Assembly (NCBI RefSeq): GCF_029952525.1
Contig: NZ_JASAOF010000012.1
Coordinates: 104,388 to 168,387, forward strand
Direction: 5' to 3'
Length of the DNA: 64,000 nt
Source of the DNA: Saccharopolyspora ipomoeae
Lineage (GTDB): Bacteria > Actinomycetota > Actinomycetes > Mycobacteriales > Pseudonocardiaceae
The translations under genes and the position numbers were made by a program. This document shows, one piece after another, positions 9,212 to 17,903 of the stretch (position 1 is the first letter of the stretch; each line of letters opens with the position of its first letter). The notes beneath the pieces were generated by a model that saw nothing but the letters and a program-made list of their open reading frames with translations, had not been told where the DNA came from and ran no database searches.

Positions 9212-9214
9212 GAG

Positions 9215-10603
9215 TTACCCGTCTTTCAATGTCCACGTCGGACCGTCGGGGGTGTCCTCGACGGCGATCCCGCCCTCCTGCAGCCGGTCTCGCAGCAGGT
9301 CGGCGGTGGCGAAGTCCTTCTCCGCGCGCGCCTTCTGGCGCTGCTCCAGCACCAGGCGCACGGCCTCGCCGAGGGCGTCGCGGGCGGCGTCGCCGCCCTC
9401 CTCGGCCCACTGCGGCGACAGCGGGTCCAGGCCGAGCACCCCGGTCATCGCGCGCACCGACGACGCGGCCGCGCGGGCCGCCTCGTCGTCACCGCGGTCC
9501 AGCGCGGCGTTGCCCTCGCGGACCGCCGCGTGGATGGCGGCGGTCGCCTGCGGCGTGCCCAGGTCGTCGTCGAGGGCTTCGGCGAACTCCGCGGCGACCT
9601 CGCCCGGCTCGACCGAACCGGCGCGGGAGACGACCTTGCGGACGAAGTTCTCGATCCGCCCGTACGCCGAAGCCGCCTCCTGCAGGCCCGCTTCGGAGAA
9701 CTCGATGGTGGACCGGTAGTGCGGGGTGACCAGGTAGTACCGCAGCTCCACGGCCCGCGCGCGCTCCAGCACCGCCGGGATGGACAGCACGTTGCCGAGC
9801 GACTTCGACATCTTCTCGCCGCTCATGGTGACCCACGCGTTGTGCATCCAGTACTGGGCGAACCCGTCGCCCGCGGCGTGCGACTGCGCCAGCTCGTTCT
9901 CGTGGTGCGGGAACACCAGGTCCAGGCCGCCGCCGTGGATGTCGAACTCGCCGCCCAGGTAGAAGGTCGCCATCGCCGAGCACTCCAGGTGCCAGCCGGG
10001 GCGCCCGTGGCCCCACGGCGTCGGCCAGCTCGGCTCGCCCGGCTTCGCGCCCTTCCAGAGCGTGAAGTCGCGCGGGTCGCGCTTGCCGGAGGCCAGCGAC
10101 TCGCCCTGCTGCACCTCGTCGAGGCGCTGCCCGGAGAGCTTGCCGTACTGGTCGCCGTAGGAGGCGACGTCGAAGTAGACGTCACCGCCGGACGGGTAGG
10201 CGTGGCCCTTGTCGATGAGGCGCTGGATCAGGTCGATCATCTGCGTGACGTGCCCGGTGGCGCGCGGCAGCACCGACGGCGGCAGGCAGCCCAGCCGGTC
10301 GTAGGCCGACTCGAAGGCGCGCTCGTGCGTGGCAGCCCACTCCCACCACGGCCGGCCCGCTTCGGCCGCCTTGGTGAGGATCTTGTCGTCGATGTCGGTG
10401 ACGTTGCGCACCAGGCGCACGTCGTAGCCCGAGCGCTGCAGCCAGCGGCGCAGCACGTCGAAGTTCAGCCCGCTGCGGACGTGACCGACGTGCGGAACCC
10501 CCTGCACGGTGGCACCACAGACATAGATCGACGCCACTCCGTCGCAGCGCGGGTGGAACTCGCGCGTCGTGCGGGTCGCTGTGTCATGTAGGTGCAGGCT
10601 CAC
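9215..10603 (-). CDS. cysS: Cysteinyl-tRNA synthetase
   Basis: This class I synthetase charges tRNA-Cys. The HIGH motif appears as HVGH at residues 38-41 and the KMSKS loop as [10 protein letters not shown] near residue 262. The zinc site includes the Cys in IYVCG and the later ECSA and PHHENE segments. At 462 residues it has the usual CysRS length. It is longer than MshC, the related mycothiol ligase, and its position beside rlmB matches the mycobacterial cysS1 locus. Confidence 0.95.
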   Translation of the reverse strand: MSLHLHDTATRTTREFHPRCDGVASIYVCGATVQGVPHVGHVRSGLNFDVLRRWLQRSGYDVRLVRNVTDIDDKILTKAAEAGRPWWEWAATHERAFESAYDRLGCLPPSVLPRATGHVTQMIDLIQRLIDKGHAYPSGGDVYFDVASYGDQYGKLSGQRLDEVQQGESLASGKRDPRDFTLWKGAKPGEPSWPTPWGHGRPGWHLECSAMATFYLGGEFDIHGGGLDLVFPHHENELAQSHAAGDGFAQYWMHNAWVTMSGEKMSKSLGNVLSIPAVLERARAVELRYYLVTPHYRSTIEFSEAGLQEAASAYGRIENFVRKVVSRAGSVEPGEVAAEFAEALDDDLGTPQATAAIHAAVREGNAALDRGDDEAARAAASSVRAMTGVLGLDPLSPQWAEEGGDAARDALGEAVRLVLEQRQKARAEKDFATADLLRDRLQEGGIAVEDTPDGPTWTLKDG

Positions 10604-10673
10604 GACCCCGATGGTACGGGGAAGGGCTTCAGGGCAATCACGACAGGCCGACCGAGCTGATGGTGGTCACCCT

Positions 10674-10848
10674 GCTTGGCGGTGCGGGTAGCGGAACCTG
10701 AGCGCTGCCGTGGACTCCGTGCGCCGCTCCTTATGTATGCCAATACGCGGCGTCACGGCGTACTCGCCACGAAAGCGCTCAGAACCCGCGGCGGTGCAGG
10801 TTGCTTAGGTGGGGCACAGAGAAAGCACCTTCGGTGCTTGCCTGACGG
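10674..10848 (+). repeat. Family C structured repeat, long copy C1
   Basis: This element of about 175 bases starts with GCTTGGCGGTGCGGGTAGCG and ends against the stop codon of the HAD gene. A long-range stem pairs 10698-10713 with 10767-10782 (14 of 16 positions) around GTATGCCAATAC. A terminal hairpin AAGCACC-TTC-GGTGCTT lies at 10823-10839. Copies C2 and C3 share the layout with different but still paired arms. Confidence 0.85.
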
Positions 10849-11529
10849 TCAGCGCAGCAGATCGCCCACCGCGTCGATCAGGCCGGTCGGGCGTTCGCTG
10901 GTCGGAGCGGGGTCGACGATCGCGACCTCGCACCCGACACCGGCCGCGCCGCCGTCGGCCTCCTCGCTGTCGCCGACCATGAGCGCCTCCTCCGGGGCGA
11001 CGCCGAGGCGCTCGCAGGCCCGCAGGAAGATCTTCGGATCCGGCTTGATCACCTCTTCGAGGTACGACAGCAGGAACTCGTCGACGTGCCGGCTGACGCC
11101 GAGGCGGTCGAAGGCCGGGCGGATGTCGAAGGCGATGTTGCTGATCACACCCACCTTCACGCCCTGCTCGGACAACCGGCGCAGCACCTCGGCGGCGTCC
11201 GGGTACGGGGTCCACTGGTCGGGGTCGATCAGCCGGGCGTAGAGGCCGTGCGCCTGCCGGTCCGGGACGCCGGAGCTGCGCAGGACCTCGACGTAGACCT
11301 TGCGGTGCAGCTCGGGGTCGAGGTCGCGCTTCTCCCACGCGTCCAGGAACTCATCGCCGAGCTCGACGATCCGGCCGGTCGGTGCGGTCATCCGCCGCAT
11401 GATCTCGGCCTGGGCGGAGAGGTCGAAGGGGGTTCCGTCGGAGTCGGTGAGGTCGGAGTACCAGGACGGGTTCTCCTCCAGTCGGAACAGGGTGCCGGAG
11501 AAGTCGAAGATCACCGCTCGCAGAGTCAC
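10849..11529 (-). CDS. HAD-superfamily hydrolase with a DxSGT active-site motif
   Basis: The 226-residue protein has the haloacid dehalogenase fold with a helical cap. Motif I is DFSGT at residues 9-13, motif II is the Ser in VISNIA, motif III is the Lys in EEVIKPDPKIF, and motif IV is GDSEEAD. The nucleophile Asp9 is present, but the usual second aspartate, the general acid of phosphatases, is Ser11. That change occurs in some HAD subgroups with non-phosphatase or altered chemistry, so the substrate cannot be named. It sits alone between cysS and a small membrane gene, with repeat elements on both sides. Confidence 0.75.
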   Translation of the reverse strand: MTLRAVIFDFSGTLFRLEENPSWYSDLTDSDGTPFDLSAQAEIMRRMTAPTGRIVELGDEFLDAWEKRDLDPELHRKVYVEVLRSSGVPDRQAHGLYARLIDPDQWTPYPDAAEVLRRLSEQGVKVGVISNIAFDIRPAFDRLGVSRHVDEFLLSYLEEVIKPDPKIFLRACERLGVAPEEALMVGDSEEADGGAAGVGCEVAIVDPAPTSERPTGLIDAVGDLLR

Positions 11530-11665
11530 ACGGCCACGGTATGCGCGCCGGGCGAACCCGACATGAACATGCGGCCTAGCTCACGACCAGGGGCGGAGAT
11601 TTCCCCCGTTCGCCGGGCTCCCGGGTCGCCGGAGTACGGGTCTCCTGGGAATCGTCCCCGGCGAG

Positions 11666-11737
11666 AGGACAGTTTTAGCCAGAACTGTCCGGACAAAACG
11701 GACTTCGATCATGGGCAGTTCTGGCTAAAACTGCCCG
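11666..11737. repeat. Family A inverted-repeat element, copy A2
   Basis: Left arm GACAGTTTTAGCCAGAACTG (11668-11687) pairs with 11716-11735 with one mismatch. The inner part of the arms differs from copies A1 and A3 (CAGAACTG against CATAATTG), and both arms have changed together. The centre keeps CGGACAAAA and TCGATCATGGG. The right arm supplies the last codons and stop of the small minus-strand gene. Confidence 0.85.
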
Positions 11738-11967
11738 CACTGGAGTGATGATTCCGCACTGCGGAAACGATCTCGGTCGGAGTCGTCGTTCTTCATCGGG
11801 AGGACGATGGCCGCGACGCTCGCCGCGGCGCTCAGCCACAGCAGCACGACCGCCAGCGCCAGGTCGAGCTCGTCGCCCAGCGACCACAGCACGACCGACA
11901 CCGGCCACAACACCAGCGGCTGCACCACGAGCAGCCGACGCACCCACCGGTTCCGCTCGATCACCAT
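11725..11967 (-). CDS. Small two-helix membrane protein of unknown function
   Basis: The 80-residue reading frame begins MVIERNRWVRRLL and has two hydrophobic stretches, at about residues 12-29 and 34-57, followed by a charged tail. The positive-inside pattern (arginines before helix 1) supports a real membrane protein. I do not recognise the family. No clear Shine-Dalgarno sequence precedes the ATG. Its last residues CGQF and the TAG stop are encoded by the right arm of family A copy A2, so the present C-terminus may have been set by arrival of the repeat. Confidence 0.5.
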   Translation of the reverse strand: MVIERNRWVRRLLVVQPLVLWPVSVVLWSLGDELDLALAVVLLWLSAAASVAAIVLPMKNDDSDRDRFRSAESSLQCGQF

Positions 11968-12067
11968 GCTTCGAGGATCGCGCGCGGGCGCCCCCGATCA
12001 GAAGGGTGCGAGCCCTGAGTTTTCCCCGACTCCAACTACCCGTCACACCGGGGTAGCCGGCCGTTAC

Positions 12068-12544
12068 TCAGCGGAAAACCAGCGCGGTCGCGACCGCCGC
12101 GATGCCCTCGCCGCGCCCGGTCAGACCGAGCCCGTCGGAAGTCGTGCCGGACACCGACACCGGCGCCCCGACCGCCTTCGACAGCACCTCCTGCGCCTCC
12201 TCGCGGCGCTTGCCGATGCGCGGCGCGTTGCCGATCACCTGCACCGTCGCGTTGCCGATCGCGAAGCCCTCGGCGGCGATCCGCGAGCGGACCTCCTCCA
12301 GCAGCTCCGCGCCGTGCGCGCCGGCCCAGCGATCGTCGCCGGTGCCGAACACCGCGCCCAGATCACCCAGGCCCGCGGCCGACAGCAGCGCGTCGCACAG
12401 CGCGTGCGAGGCGACGTCGCCGTCGGAGTGACCCGCGCAGCCGTCGGCGTCCGGCCACCGCAACCCGGCCATCCAGCACTCGCGTCCGGCCTGCACGGGG
12501 TGCACGTCGACGCCCTGCCCGACGAACGGCAGACGATCAGTCAC
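12068..12544 (-). CDS. ispF: 2-C-methyl-D-erythritol 2,4-cyclodiphosphate synthase
   Basis: IspF cyclises CDP-methylerythritol 2-phosphate in the MEP pathway to isoprenoid precursors. The GTG at 12544 overlaps the ispD stop by four bases (GTGA) and gives 158 residues, the usual length; a longer in-frame extension upstream lies inside ispD and is not used. Metal ligands appear in GVDVHPV near the N-terminus and in [17 protein letters not shown]. The [17 protein letters not shown] region near the C-terminus is also intact. Confidence 0.95.
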   Translation of the reverse strand: MTDRLPFVGQGVDVHPVQAGRECWMAGLRWPDADGCAGHSDGDVASHALCDALLSAAGLGDLGAVFGTGDDRWAGAHGAELLEEVRSRIAAEGFAIGNATVQVIGNAPRIGKRREEAQEVLSKAVGAPVSVSGTTSDGLGLTGRGEGIAAVATALVFR

Positions 12545-13233
12545 TTCGGGGAACTCTCCTCGGCGGCCAGGACGGCCTCGGCGACCGCCAGGTCGAAGGC
12601 GGTGGTGATCTTCAGGGCGTCCGGGTGGCCGTCGACGGTGTGCACCTTGCCGCCGACGCGCTCGACCAGCCCGGCGTCGTCGGTGGCGATGTCGCCCGCG
12701 GCGGCGTAGGCCTGCCGCAGCACGTCGATGTTGAAGCCCTGAGGGGTCTGCACCGCTCGCAGCGGTGCGCGGTCGACGGTCTCCACGACCGCGCCCGACT
12801 CGTCGACCCGCTTGATCGTGTCGGTCACCGGCAGCACCGGGATCACGGCGGGCGCACCGGCCTCCACCGCGGACACGACATCGCGGATGACGCTCGCCGG
12901 CGTGAAGCACCTCGCGGCGTCGTGCACCAGCACGACGTGCGCGTCCGGGGCCACGTCGGCGACGGCGCCGAGCGCCAGGCGCACCGAGTCCGTTCGCTCG
13001 GCACCACCCGGCACCACGTGCGCGTTCGGCAGCGTGGCGAGCTCGGCCGCCACGACCTCGACCTGGTCGGGCGGCGAGGCCACCACGACGTGCTGCACGC
13101 GGTCCGAGCCCAGCAGGCCCCGGACCGCGCGCAGCAGCAGAGATTCACCTTTGACCGGAACCAGCGCCTTGGGCACGTTCAACCCCAGGCGCACCCCACG
13201 ACCAGCGGCGGGGACCAGCGCGACAACGCTCAC
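12541..13233 (-). CDS. ispD: 2-C-methyl-D-erythritol 4-phosphate cytidylyltransferase
   Basis: IspD couples CTP and methylerythritol 4-phosphate to give CDP-methylerythritol, two steps before IspF. The 230-residue protein begins with the nucleotide-binding loop [11 protein letters not shown]. It keeps [23 protein letters not shown] and the late AVQTPQGF segment. The gene lies directly downstream of carD with a 20-base gap, the order found in mycobacteria. The stop overlaps the start of ispF, so the two enzymes are probably translated together. Confidence 0.95.
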   Translation of the reverse strand: MSVVALVPAAGRGVRLGLNVPKALVPVKGESLLLRAVRGLLGSDRVQHVVVASPPDQVEVVAAELATLPNAHVVPGGAERTDSVRLALGAVADVAPDAHVVLVHDAARCFTPASVIRDVVSAVEAGAPAVIPVLPVTDTIKRVDESGAVVETVDRAPLRAVQTPQGFNIDVLRQAYAAAGDIATDDAGLVERVGGKVHTVDGHPDALKITTAFDLAVAEAVLAAEESSPK

Positions 13234-13253
13234 GCTCTAGCCGTTCCGATCAC

Positions 13254-13742
13254 TCACACCGCAGCGGCGAGGACTTCGTCCAGCAGCGTTTCCGCTTTGC
13301 CCTCGTCAGTGCCCTCGGCCAGCGCCAGCTCGCTGACCAGGATCTGACGAGCCTTCGCCAGCATTCGCTTCTCGCCTGCGGACAGGCCACGATCCTTCTC
13401 GCGTCGCCAGAGGTCGCGCACCACTTCGGCCACCTTGTTCACATCGCCCGAGGCGAGTTTCTCCAGGTTGGCCTTGTACCGACGAGACCAGTTCGTGGGC
13501 TCCTCGGTGTGCGGGGCCCGCAGCACGTCGAAAACTCGATCCAGACCCTCTTGACCGACTACGTCCCGAACACCGACGATCTCGGCGTTGTCCGCGGGAA
13601 CGCGCACCGTCAGGTCACCCTGCGCAACCTTGAGGACGAGGTACTGCTTCTCCTCGCCCTTGATCACACGAGTCTCGATTGCTTCGATGAGCGCGGCACC
13701 GTGGTGCGGGTAGACGACGGTCTCTCCGACCTTGAAAACCAT
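13254..13742 (-). CDS. carD: RNA-polymerase-binding transcription regulator CarD
   Basis: CarD binds the RNA polymerase β subunit and stabilises open promoter complexes, notably at rRNA promoters. The 162-residue protein has the N-terminal RNAP-interaction domain ([20 protein letters not shown] and the following strands). Its helical DNA-binding part carries the tryptophan near residue 85 ([10 protein letters not shown]) that wedges into the minor groove. Sequence and length are almost those of mycobacterial CarD. AGAGGACAC precedes the ATG. A TTAAAGT stretch in the AT-rich leader just upstream may be its -10 region. Confidence 0.96.
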   Translation of the reverse strand: MVFKVGETVVYPHHGAALIEAIETRVIKGEEKQYLVLKVAQGDLTVRVPADNAEIVGVRDVVGQEGLDRVFDVLRAPHTEEPTNWSRRYKANLEKLASGDVNKVAEVVRDLWRREKDRGLSAGEKRMLAKARQILVSELALAEGTDEGKAETLLDEVLAAAV

Positions 13743-13895
13743 GTGTCCTCTGCCCCTTTCGCTACCCCTACTTTAACACGTAGGGCAACCGGGCTTCGAC
13801 CACCTCACCATCCGTAATCGCAGGTCAGAGCGTGGGCGGTACTTGACAAGAAGCGCTCCGACGTGCAAGGCAGCCCCTTTCGGCCCTGTGAAACC

Positions 13896-13908
13896 GTCCA
13901 TAATGGAC
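13896..13908. promoter_or_regulatory. Palindrome GTCCATAATGGAC between carD and the lpqE-like gene
   Basis: A perfect 6+1+6 palindrome lies in the 298-base divergent region shared by carD and the lipoprotein gene. It is placed where an operator could act on either promoter. A TTGACA hexamer occurs at 13842 on the plus strand without an obvious -10 at normal distance. No known regulator was matched. Confidence 0.3.
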
Positions 13909-14040
13909 CGTCCGTACGGGTGGTTCTGCGGGCCTGTCGCAGCCGCCGATACGTAGTTCGGCAAGCCCCTGCGCGACCCCCGGCGGACGGGGACTAAGCT
14001 CCACGTGGTTGTCCGGCAATCAGGAAGGGACGCTGCAACC

Positions 14041-14619
14041 GTGAGCCGCCCTCAGCACCTCAAGGCCGTCCGCCTGCGGTTGATCCCGGCCGCACTCGGA
14101 CTCGGCGCCGTCGTCGCCCTCGCCGGCTGCAGTGCCGGTCAGGTCACCGAGACCGACACGCAGGTTGCCGCCGTCAACGGCGGTAGCGGCGATGCGCAGC
14201 AGGTCGCCGTCCGCAACGCCACGCTCGCGTTCCCGACCGAGGGCGCGTTCTACCGCGCCGGCTCGTCGGCCCCGCTCGAGCTGGTCCTGAGCAACACCGG
14301 CCCGAACGACAAGCTCGTGCAGGTCACGAGCCCGTTCGCGGCGTCCGGCCAGGTCGGCGGCACGACCGACCTGCCGACCAACACCTCGCTGCACGCGTCG
14401 GGCCCGACGGCCAAGCCCGCGGGCAACGACCAGCGCACCGTGCAGATCGCGCTGAACGGCCTCAAGCAGGACATCACGCCCGGCGTGACGGTCCCGGTGA
14501 CCTTCGTGTTCGAGAAGGCTGGCCCGGTCACCGTCCAGGTCCCGATCGGCGCGGACCACAACCCGCGCCCCGAGCACGGCAGCCCAGCCGAAGGCCAGCA
14601 CGCCGGCGGCGGTCACTGA
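14041..14619 (+). CDS. lpqE: LpqE-like lipoprotein
   Basis: The GTG at 14041 follows AGGAAGGGA and opens a lipoprotein signal peptide with the lipobox LAGC, so Cys30 is the predicted lipidated residue. The mature part (about 160 residues) is one soluble β-rich domain followed by a Pro/His/Gly tail. It includes APLELVLSNTGPNDKLVQV and GVTVPVTFVFEKAGPVTVQVP. This resembles the copper-chaperone-like fold of actinobacterial Lpq proteins, but no Met/His copper site is obvious. The location between divergent carD and radA is exactly that of LpqE (Rv3584) in M. tuberculosis. The function is not established. Confidence 0.75.
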   Translation: MSRPQHLKAVRLRLIPAALGLGAVVALAGCSAGQVTETDTQVAAVNGGSGDAQQVAVRNATLAFPTEGAFYRAGSSAPLELVLSNTGPNDKLVQVTSPFAASGQVGGTTDLPTNTSLHASGPTAKPAGNDQRTVQIALNGLKQDITPGVTVPVTFVFEKAGPVTVQVPIGADHNPRPEHGSPAEGQHAGGGH

Positions 14620-14636
14620 CCCAGACCTTCCCAGCG

Positions 14637-14671
14637 CGAAGGCCCCCGGAGCCCGGCTCCGGGGGCCTTCG
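14637..14671 (+). terminator. Strong terminator after the lpqE-like gene
   Basis: A perfect 16-base stem, CGAAGGCCCCCGGAGC with GCTCCGGGGGCCTTCG around CCG, starts 18 bases after the stop codon. It separates this gene from radA. Confidence 0.85.
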
Positions 14672-14798
14672 TCGTCCCCGCCCCCGTCACGTCGAAGCCC
14701 CCGGTTTCCACCGGTCGGATGTTGCGGTTCTCGACCTCCGGAGCGGTGCGGGTGAGTCGGTGGGGGTGATCGTCGGGGTGGGTGGATAGCCTCGCGGC

Positions 14799-16184
14799 GT
14801 GCCTCCCAAGACCTCTCGTTCCCGTCCTGCGTTCCGGTGTGCCGACTGCGGCCATGAGGTCGCCAAGTGGGTGGGGCGGTGTCCCGGATGCCAGGCGTGG
14901 GGGACGATCGAGGAGGCCGCTGCCGCCCGGCCCGCGCTGGCGAAGGTCTCCGCCGGGGCGCCGAGCACTCCGGCGCGGCCGATCGCCGAGGTGGACCTCG
15001 ACTCGGCCCGATCCGTGTCGACCGGGATCGGCGAGCTGGACCGGGTGCTGGGCGGCGGGATCGTGCCCGGGGCCGTCGTGCTGCTGGCCGGCGAGCCCGG
15101 TGTGGGGAAGAGCACACTTCTGCTGGAGGTCGCGCACCGCTGGGCCTCCGGCGCCTCCCCCGGCGCTTCGCTGTACGTCACCGGTGAGGAATCCGCAGGT
15201 CAGGTGCGCCTTCGTGCGGAGCGGACCGACTCGGTGCACCCGGAGCTCTTCCTCGGCGCCGAGAGCGACCTGTCCGCGGTGCTGGGGCACGTCGACGCGG
15301 TCAAGCCCGGCCTGCTCATCGTCGACTCGGTGCAGACCGTCCAGTCCCCCGACGCCGACGGCAGCCCGGGCGGGGTGACGCAGGTGCGCGCGGTGACCAC
15401 GGCGCTGGTGGCGCTGGCCAAGGAGCGCGGGCTGCCGGTCGTGCTGGTCGGGCACGTCACCAAGGACGGCGCGGTCGCCGGGCCGCGCGTGCTGGAGCAC
15501 CTGGTGGACGTGGTGCTGCAGTTCGAGGGCGACCGGCACTCCTCGCTGCGGATGCTGCGCGGCGTGAAGAACCGCTTCGGCCCGTCCGACGAGGTCGGCT
15601 GCTTCGAGCAGCGCGATGACGGCATCGCCGAGGTCCCGGACCCGTCGGGCCTGTTCATCAACCGGCAGGAGGCCGCCGTGGACGGCACGGCGGTGACGGT
15701 CATGGTCGAGGGCAAGCGGCCGCTGCTGGTGGAGATCCAGGCGCTGCTGATGAAGACCGAGATGGCGATGCCGCGCCGCTCGGTGAGCGGCCTGGACTCG
15801 GCCCGGGTGTCGATGATGCTGGCGGTGCTGGGCAAGCACGGGCACATCCCGACCGGCTCGCACGACGTGTTCGCCGCGACCGTGGGCGGCACCAAGATCG
15901 GCGAACCGGCCGCGGACCTGGCGATCGCGATGGCGGTCGCGTCCTCGCAGACCGGCCGCCCGCTGCCGCCGAACCTGGTGGTGATCGGCGAGGTCGGGTT
16001 GGCGGGCGAGATCCGCCGCGTCAACGGCGTCGGGCGACGTCTCGCCGAGGCCGCCCGGCTCGGCTTCGACCGCGCCCTGGTCCCGCCTGACCCGGGCCCG
16101 CTGCCCAAGGGCATCAAGGTCACCGAAGTCGCCACGATCAAGGACGCGCTCAAGCTGGTCCGCCGCCGCAAGCAGGAGGACTAG
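14799..16184 (+). CDS. radA: DNA repair protein RadA
   Basis: RadA is a RecA-like ATPase that drives branch migration during homologous recombination. The 461-residue protein has the N-terminal zinc finger (Cys14, Cys17, Cys28, Cys31), Walker A GEPGVGKST near residue 100, the RadA-specific KNRFG motif and a C-terminal Lon-like domain. The GTG start fits the family start before the zinc finger. In most actinobacteria the c-di-AMP synthase gene disA follows radA; here a short repeat (C4) and a minus-strand gene follow instead. Confidence 0.96.
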   Translation: MPPKTSRSRPAFRCADCGHEVAKWVGRCPGCQAWGTIEEAAAARPALAKVSAGAPSTPARPIAEVDLDSARSVSTGIGELDRVLGGGIVPGAVVLLAGEPGVGKSTLLLEVAHRWASGASPGASLYVTGEESAGQVRLRAERTDSVHPELFLGAESDLSAVLGHVDAVKPGLLIVDSVQTVQSPDADGSPGGVTQVRAVTTALVALAKERGLPVVLVGHVTKDGAVAGPRVLEHLVDVVLQFEGDRHSSLRMLRGVKNRFGPSDEVGCFEQRDDGIAEVPDPSGLFINRQEAAVDGTAVTVMVEGKRPLLVEIQALLMKTEMAMPRRSVSGLDSARVSMMLAVLGKHGHIPTGSHDVFAATVGGTKIGEPAADLAIAMAVASSQTGRPLPPNLVVIGEVGLAGEIRRVNGVGRRLAEAARLGFDRALVPPDPGPLPKGIKVTEVATIKDALKLVRRRKQED

Positions 16185-16205
16185 GAGCTGTTGATCTCTC
16201 GCCCT

Positions 16206-16275
16206 GCGTGGCGGTGCGGGTGGCGGAGCCTGGGTGGCGGAAGAGAATGCGGCTCCGCCGCATGCCTCAACAGCC
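16206..16275 (+). repeat. Family C repeat, short copy C4
   Basis: The left boundary GTGGCGGTGCGGGTGGCGGA matches the long copies, but the central stem is absent. The terminal hairpin is kept as ATGCGGC-TCC-GCCGCAT (16247-16263): seven base pairs and a three-base loop, the same geometry as in C1-C3 with a different paired sequence. It fills the gap between the convergent radA and 16276 genes. Confidence 0.75.
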
Positions 16276-16863
16276 TCAGGGCACGACCTTGAACGGCACG
16301 GGTGCGCTGGTGATCGAGGTGAGGCGCGCGACGACCTGGTAGTCGCCCGGCGGGACGGGCTTCTGACCTTCGACGGCGCAGCCGGGAACCGAGGTCAGGC
16401 CGGACCACAGCACGTCGTTGCGGACGGGCTTGCCGGGTTCGAGGACGGGCTGCTCGTTGGTCGACTCGGCGTAGCAGTCGTTGCTGGACCACACGTGCCG
16501 TCCGGCGGGAGTGGTCACCTCGATCTCGCGGAGCATCCGGTTGAGGTCGCGCCCGCAGCGCTGCGGGCCGGTGTTGGTGACGGTGGCGGCCAGTCCGATC
16601 CGCTCACCGGCCCGGAAGGCGGGCTGCCCGACCTCGGCCGCGACGCGCACCACCTCGTCGGGACACGCCTGCGGCGCGGTGTCGGCGGCGATCGCCAGAG
16701 GCGCGCCCGCCGCCTGCGGGACCGGTTCGGGCTGGCCGGGCCCGGCGATCAGGGCGATCACGCCCCACCCGACGAGTCCGACCGCTAACAGGGCCGCCGA
16801 GACCGCCACGGCGCGGCGACGCCAGTACACCGCGGGTGGCAACGGACCGTTCGGATCAAACAC
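16276..16863 (-). CDS. Single-pass membrane protein, homologue of mycobacterial Rv3587c by position and layout
   Basis: The 195-residue protein has a short proline-rich cytoplasmic start, one transmembrane helix (about residues 16-40) and an exported β-rich domain. That domain has regularly spaced cysteines (ACPDEV, QRCGRD, NDCYAE, PGCAVE) that could form two disulfides. Its place between radA and mutY matches Rv3587c in M. tuberculosis. No catalytic motif is visible and the function is unknown. It runs convergent to radA and divergent from mutY. Confidence 0.7.
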   Translation of the reverse strand: MFDPNGPLPPAVYWRRRAVAVSAALLAVGLVGWGVIALIAGPGQPEPVPQAAGAPLAIAADTAPQACPDEVVRVAAEVGQPAFRAGERIGLAATVTNTGPQRCGRDLNRMLREIEVTTPAGRHVWSSNDCYAESTNEQPVLEPGKPVRNDVLWSGLTSVPGCAVEGQKPVPPGDYQVVARLTSITSAPVPFKVVP

Positions 16864-17000
16864 GAACCGACAGTAACGTGTCGGATACTCTGAATGGACC
16901 CCTCAATGATCGCCCGATGGGGCGCATCCGTTGCCGCGCTCGGTGATCGCCGGGCTTCTTCCGGGTGATCATCGAGCGCCTGGCAGGATCTGCAGACGCC

Positions 17001-17903
17001 ATGAACAGTCCCACCACCGCAGCCGACACCCGTCTCGACCTCGACGCGCTGTCCGACTGGTTCACCGCCACCGCCCGCCCGCTGCCGTGGCGCGCCGCCG
17101 GCGTGACCGGCTGGGGCGTGCTGGTCAGCGAGACGATGCTGCAGCAGACCCCGGTCAACCGCGTGCAGCCGATCTGGGAGGAGTGGATGCGCCGCTGGCC
17201 GCACCCCTCCGACCTGGCCGCCGAGCCGCAGGGCGAGGTCCTGCGCGCCTGGGGCAAGCTCGGCTACCCGCGCCGCGCGCTGCGGCTGCACGAGGCCGCC
17301 GCGACCATCGCCGCCGAGCACGACGACGTCGTTCCGTCCGATGTGGACACCCTGCTCGCGCTGCCCGGCATCGGGGCGTACACGGCCCGCGCCGTCGCGG
17401 CCTTCGCCTACGGCAGGCGCGCCCCGGTCGTCGACACCAACGTCCGCCGGGTGGTGGCGCGCGCGGTGCACGGCGCCGGTGACGCGGGCCCGCCGTCGAC
17501 CAAGCGCGACCTGGCCGACGTGGACGCCCTGCTGCCCGACGAGGACGAGCCGGCCGCGCTGCTGTCGGCGGCGCTGATGGAGCTCGGGCAGGTCGTGTGC
17601 ACGGTCCGCTCGCCGAGCTGCGAGGCGTGCCCGATCGCCGCGGACTGCGCGTGGCAGCACAACGGGCGCCCGGCCTACGCGGGACCGCCGAAGAAGGTGC
17701 AGAAGTTCGCGGGCACCGACCGCCAGGTGCGCGGCAGGCTGCTGGACGTGCTGCGCGGCTCGACCGGCCCGGTCACCCGCGAGCAGCTCGACGCGGCGTG
17801 GAACGAGGCCGGTCAGCGCGACCGGTGCCTGGACTCGCTGCTGGTGGACGGCCTGGTCGAGCAGACCGACGACGGCCGCTTCGCCCTGCCCGGGGAGCGC
17901 TGA
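17001..17903 (+). CDS. mutY: A/G-specific adenine DNA glycosylase
   Basis: MutY removes adenine mispaired with 8-oxoguanine. The ATG at 17001 is preferred to a GTG 36 bases upstream because the family core starts within 20 residues of it. Glu44 in VSETMLQQT and Asp145 in VVDTNVRR are the two catalytic acids. The helix-hairpin-helix reads LPGIGAYTAR. The iron-sulfur cluster cysteines are Cys200, Cys207, Cys210 and Cys216. With 300 residues it lacks most of the C-terminal NUDIX-like domain that reads 8-oxoG in E. coli MutY, as is common in actinobacteria. The next gene overlaps its stop codon (TGATG). Confidence 0.95.
   Translation: MNSPTTAADTRLDLDALSDWFTATARPLPWRAAGVTGWGVLVSETMLQQTPVNRVQPIWEEWMRRWPHPSDLAAEPQGEVLRAWGKLGYPRRALRLHEAAATIAAEHDDVVPSDVDTLLALPGIGAYTARAVAAFAYGRRAPVVDTNVRRVVARAVHGAGDAGPPSTKRDLADVDALLPDEDEPAALLSAALMELGQVVCTVRSPSCEACPIAADCAWQHNGRPAYAGPPKKVQKFAGTDRQVRGRLLDVLRGSTGPVTREQLDAAWNEAGQRDRCLDSLLVDGLVEQTDDGRFALPGER

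Noticed and set aside
8078..10591. Long plus-strand open frame of 837 codons
   Set aside because: It is antisense to rlmB and cysS, is extremely rich in Arg, Val and His in the manner of high-GC shadow frames, and has no ribosome site.
16184..16275. A remnant of disA in the gap after radA
   Set aside because: The 91-base gap contains only the short family C copy and no recognisable DisA codons.
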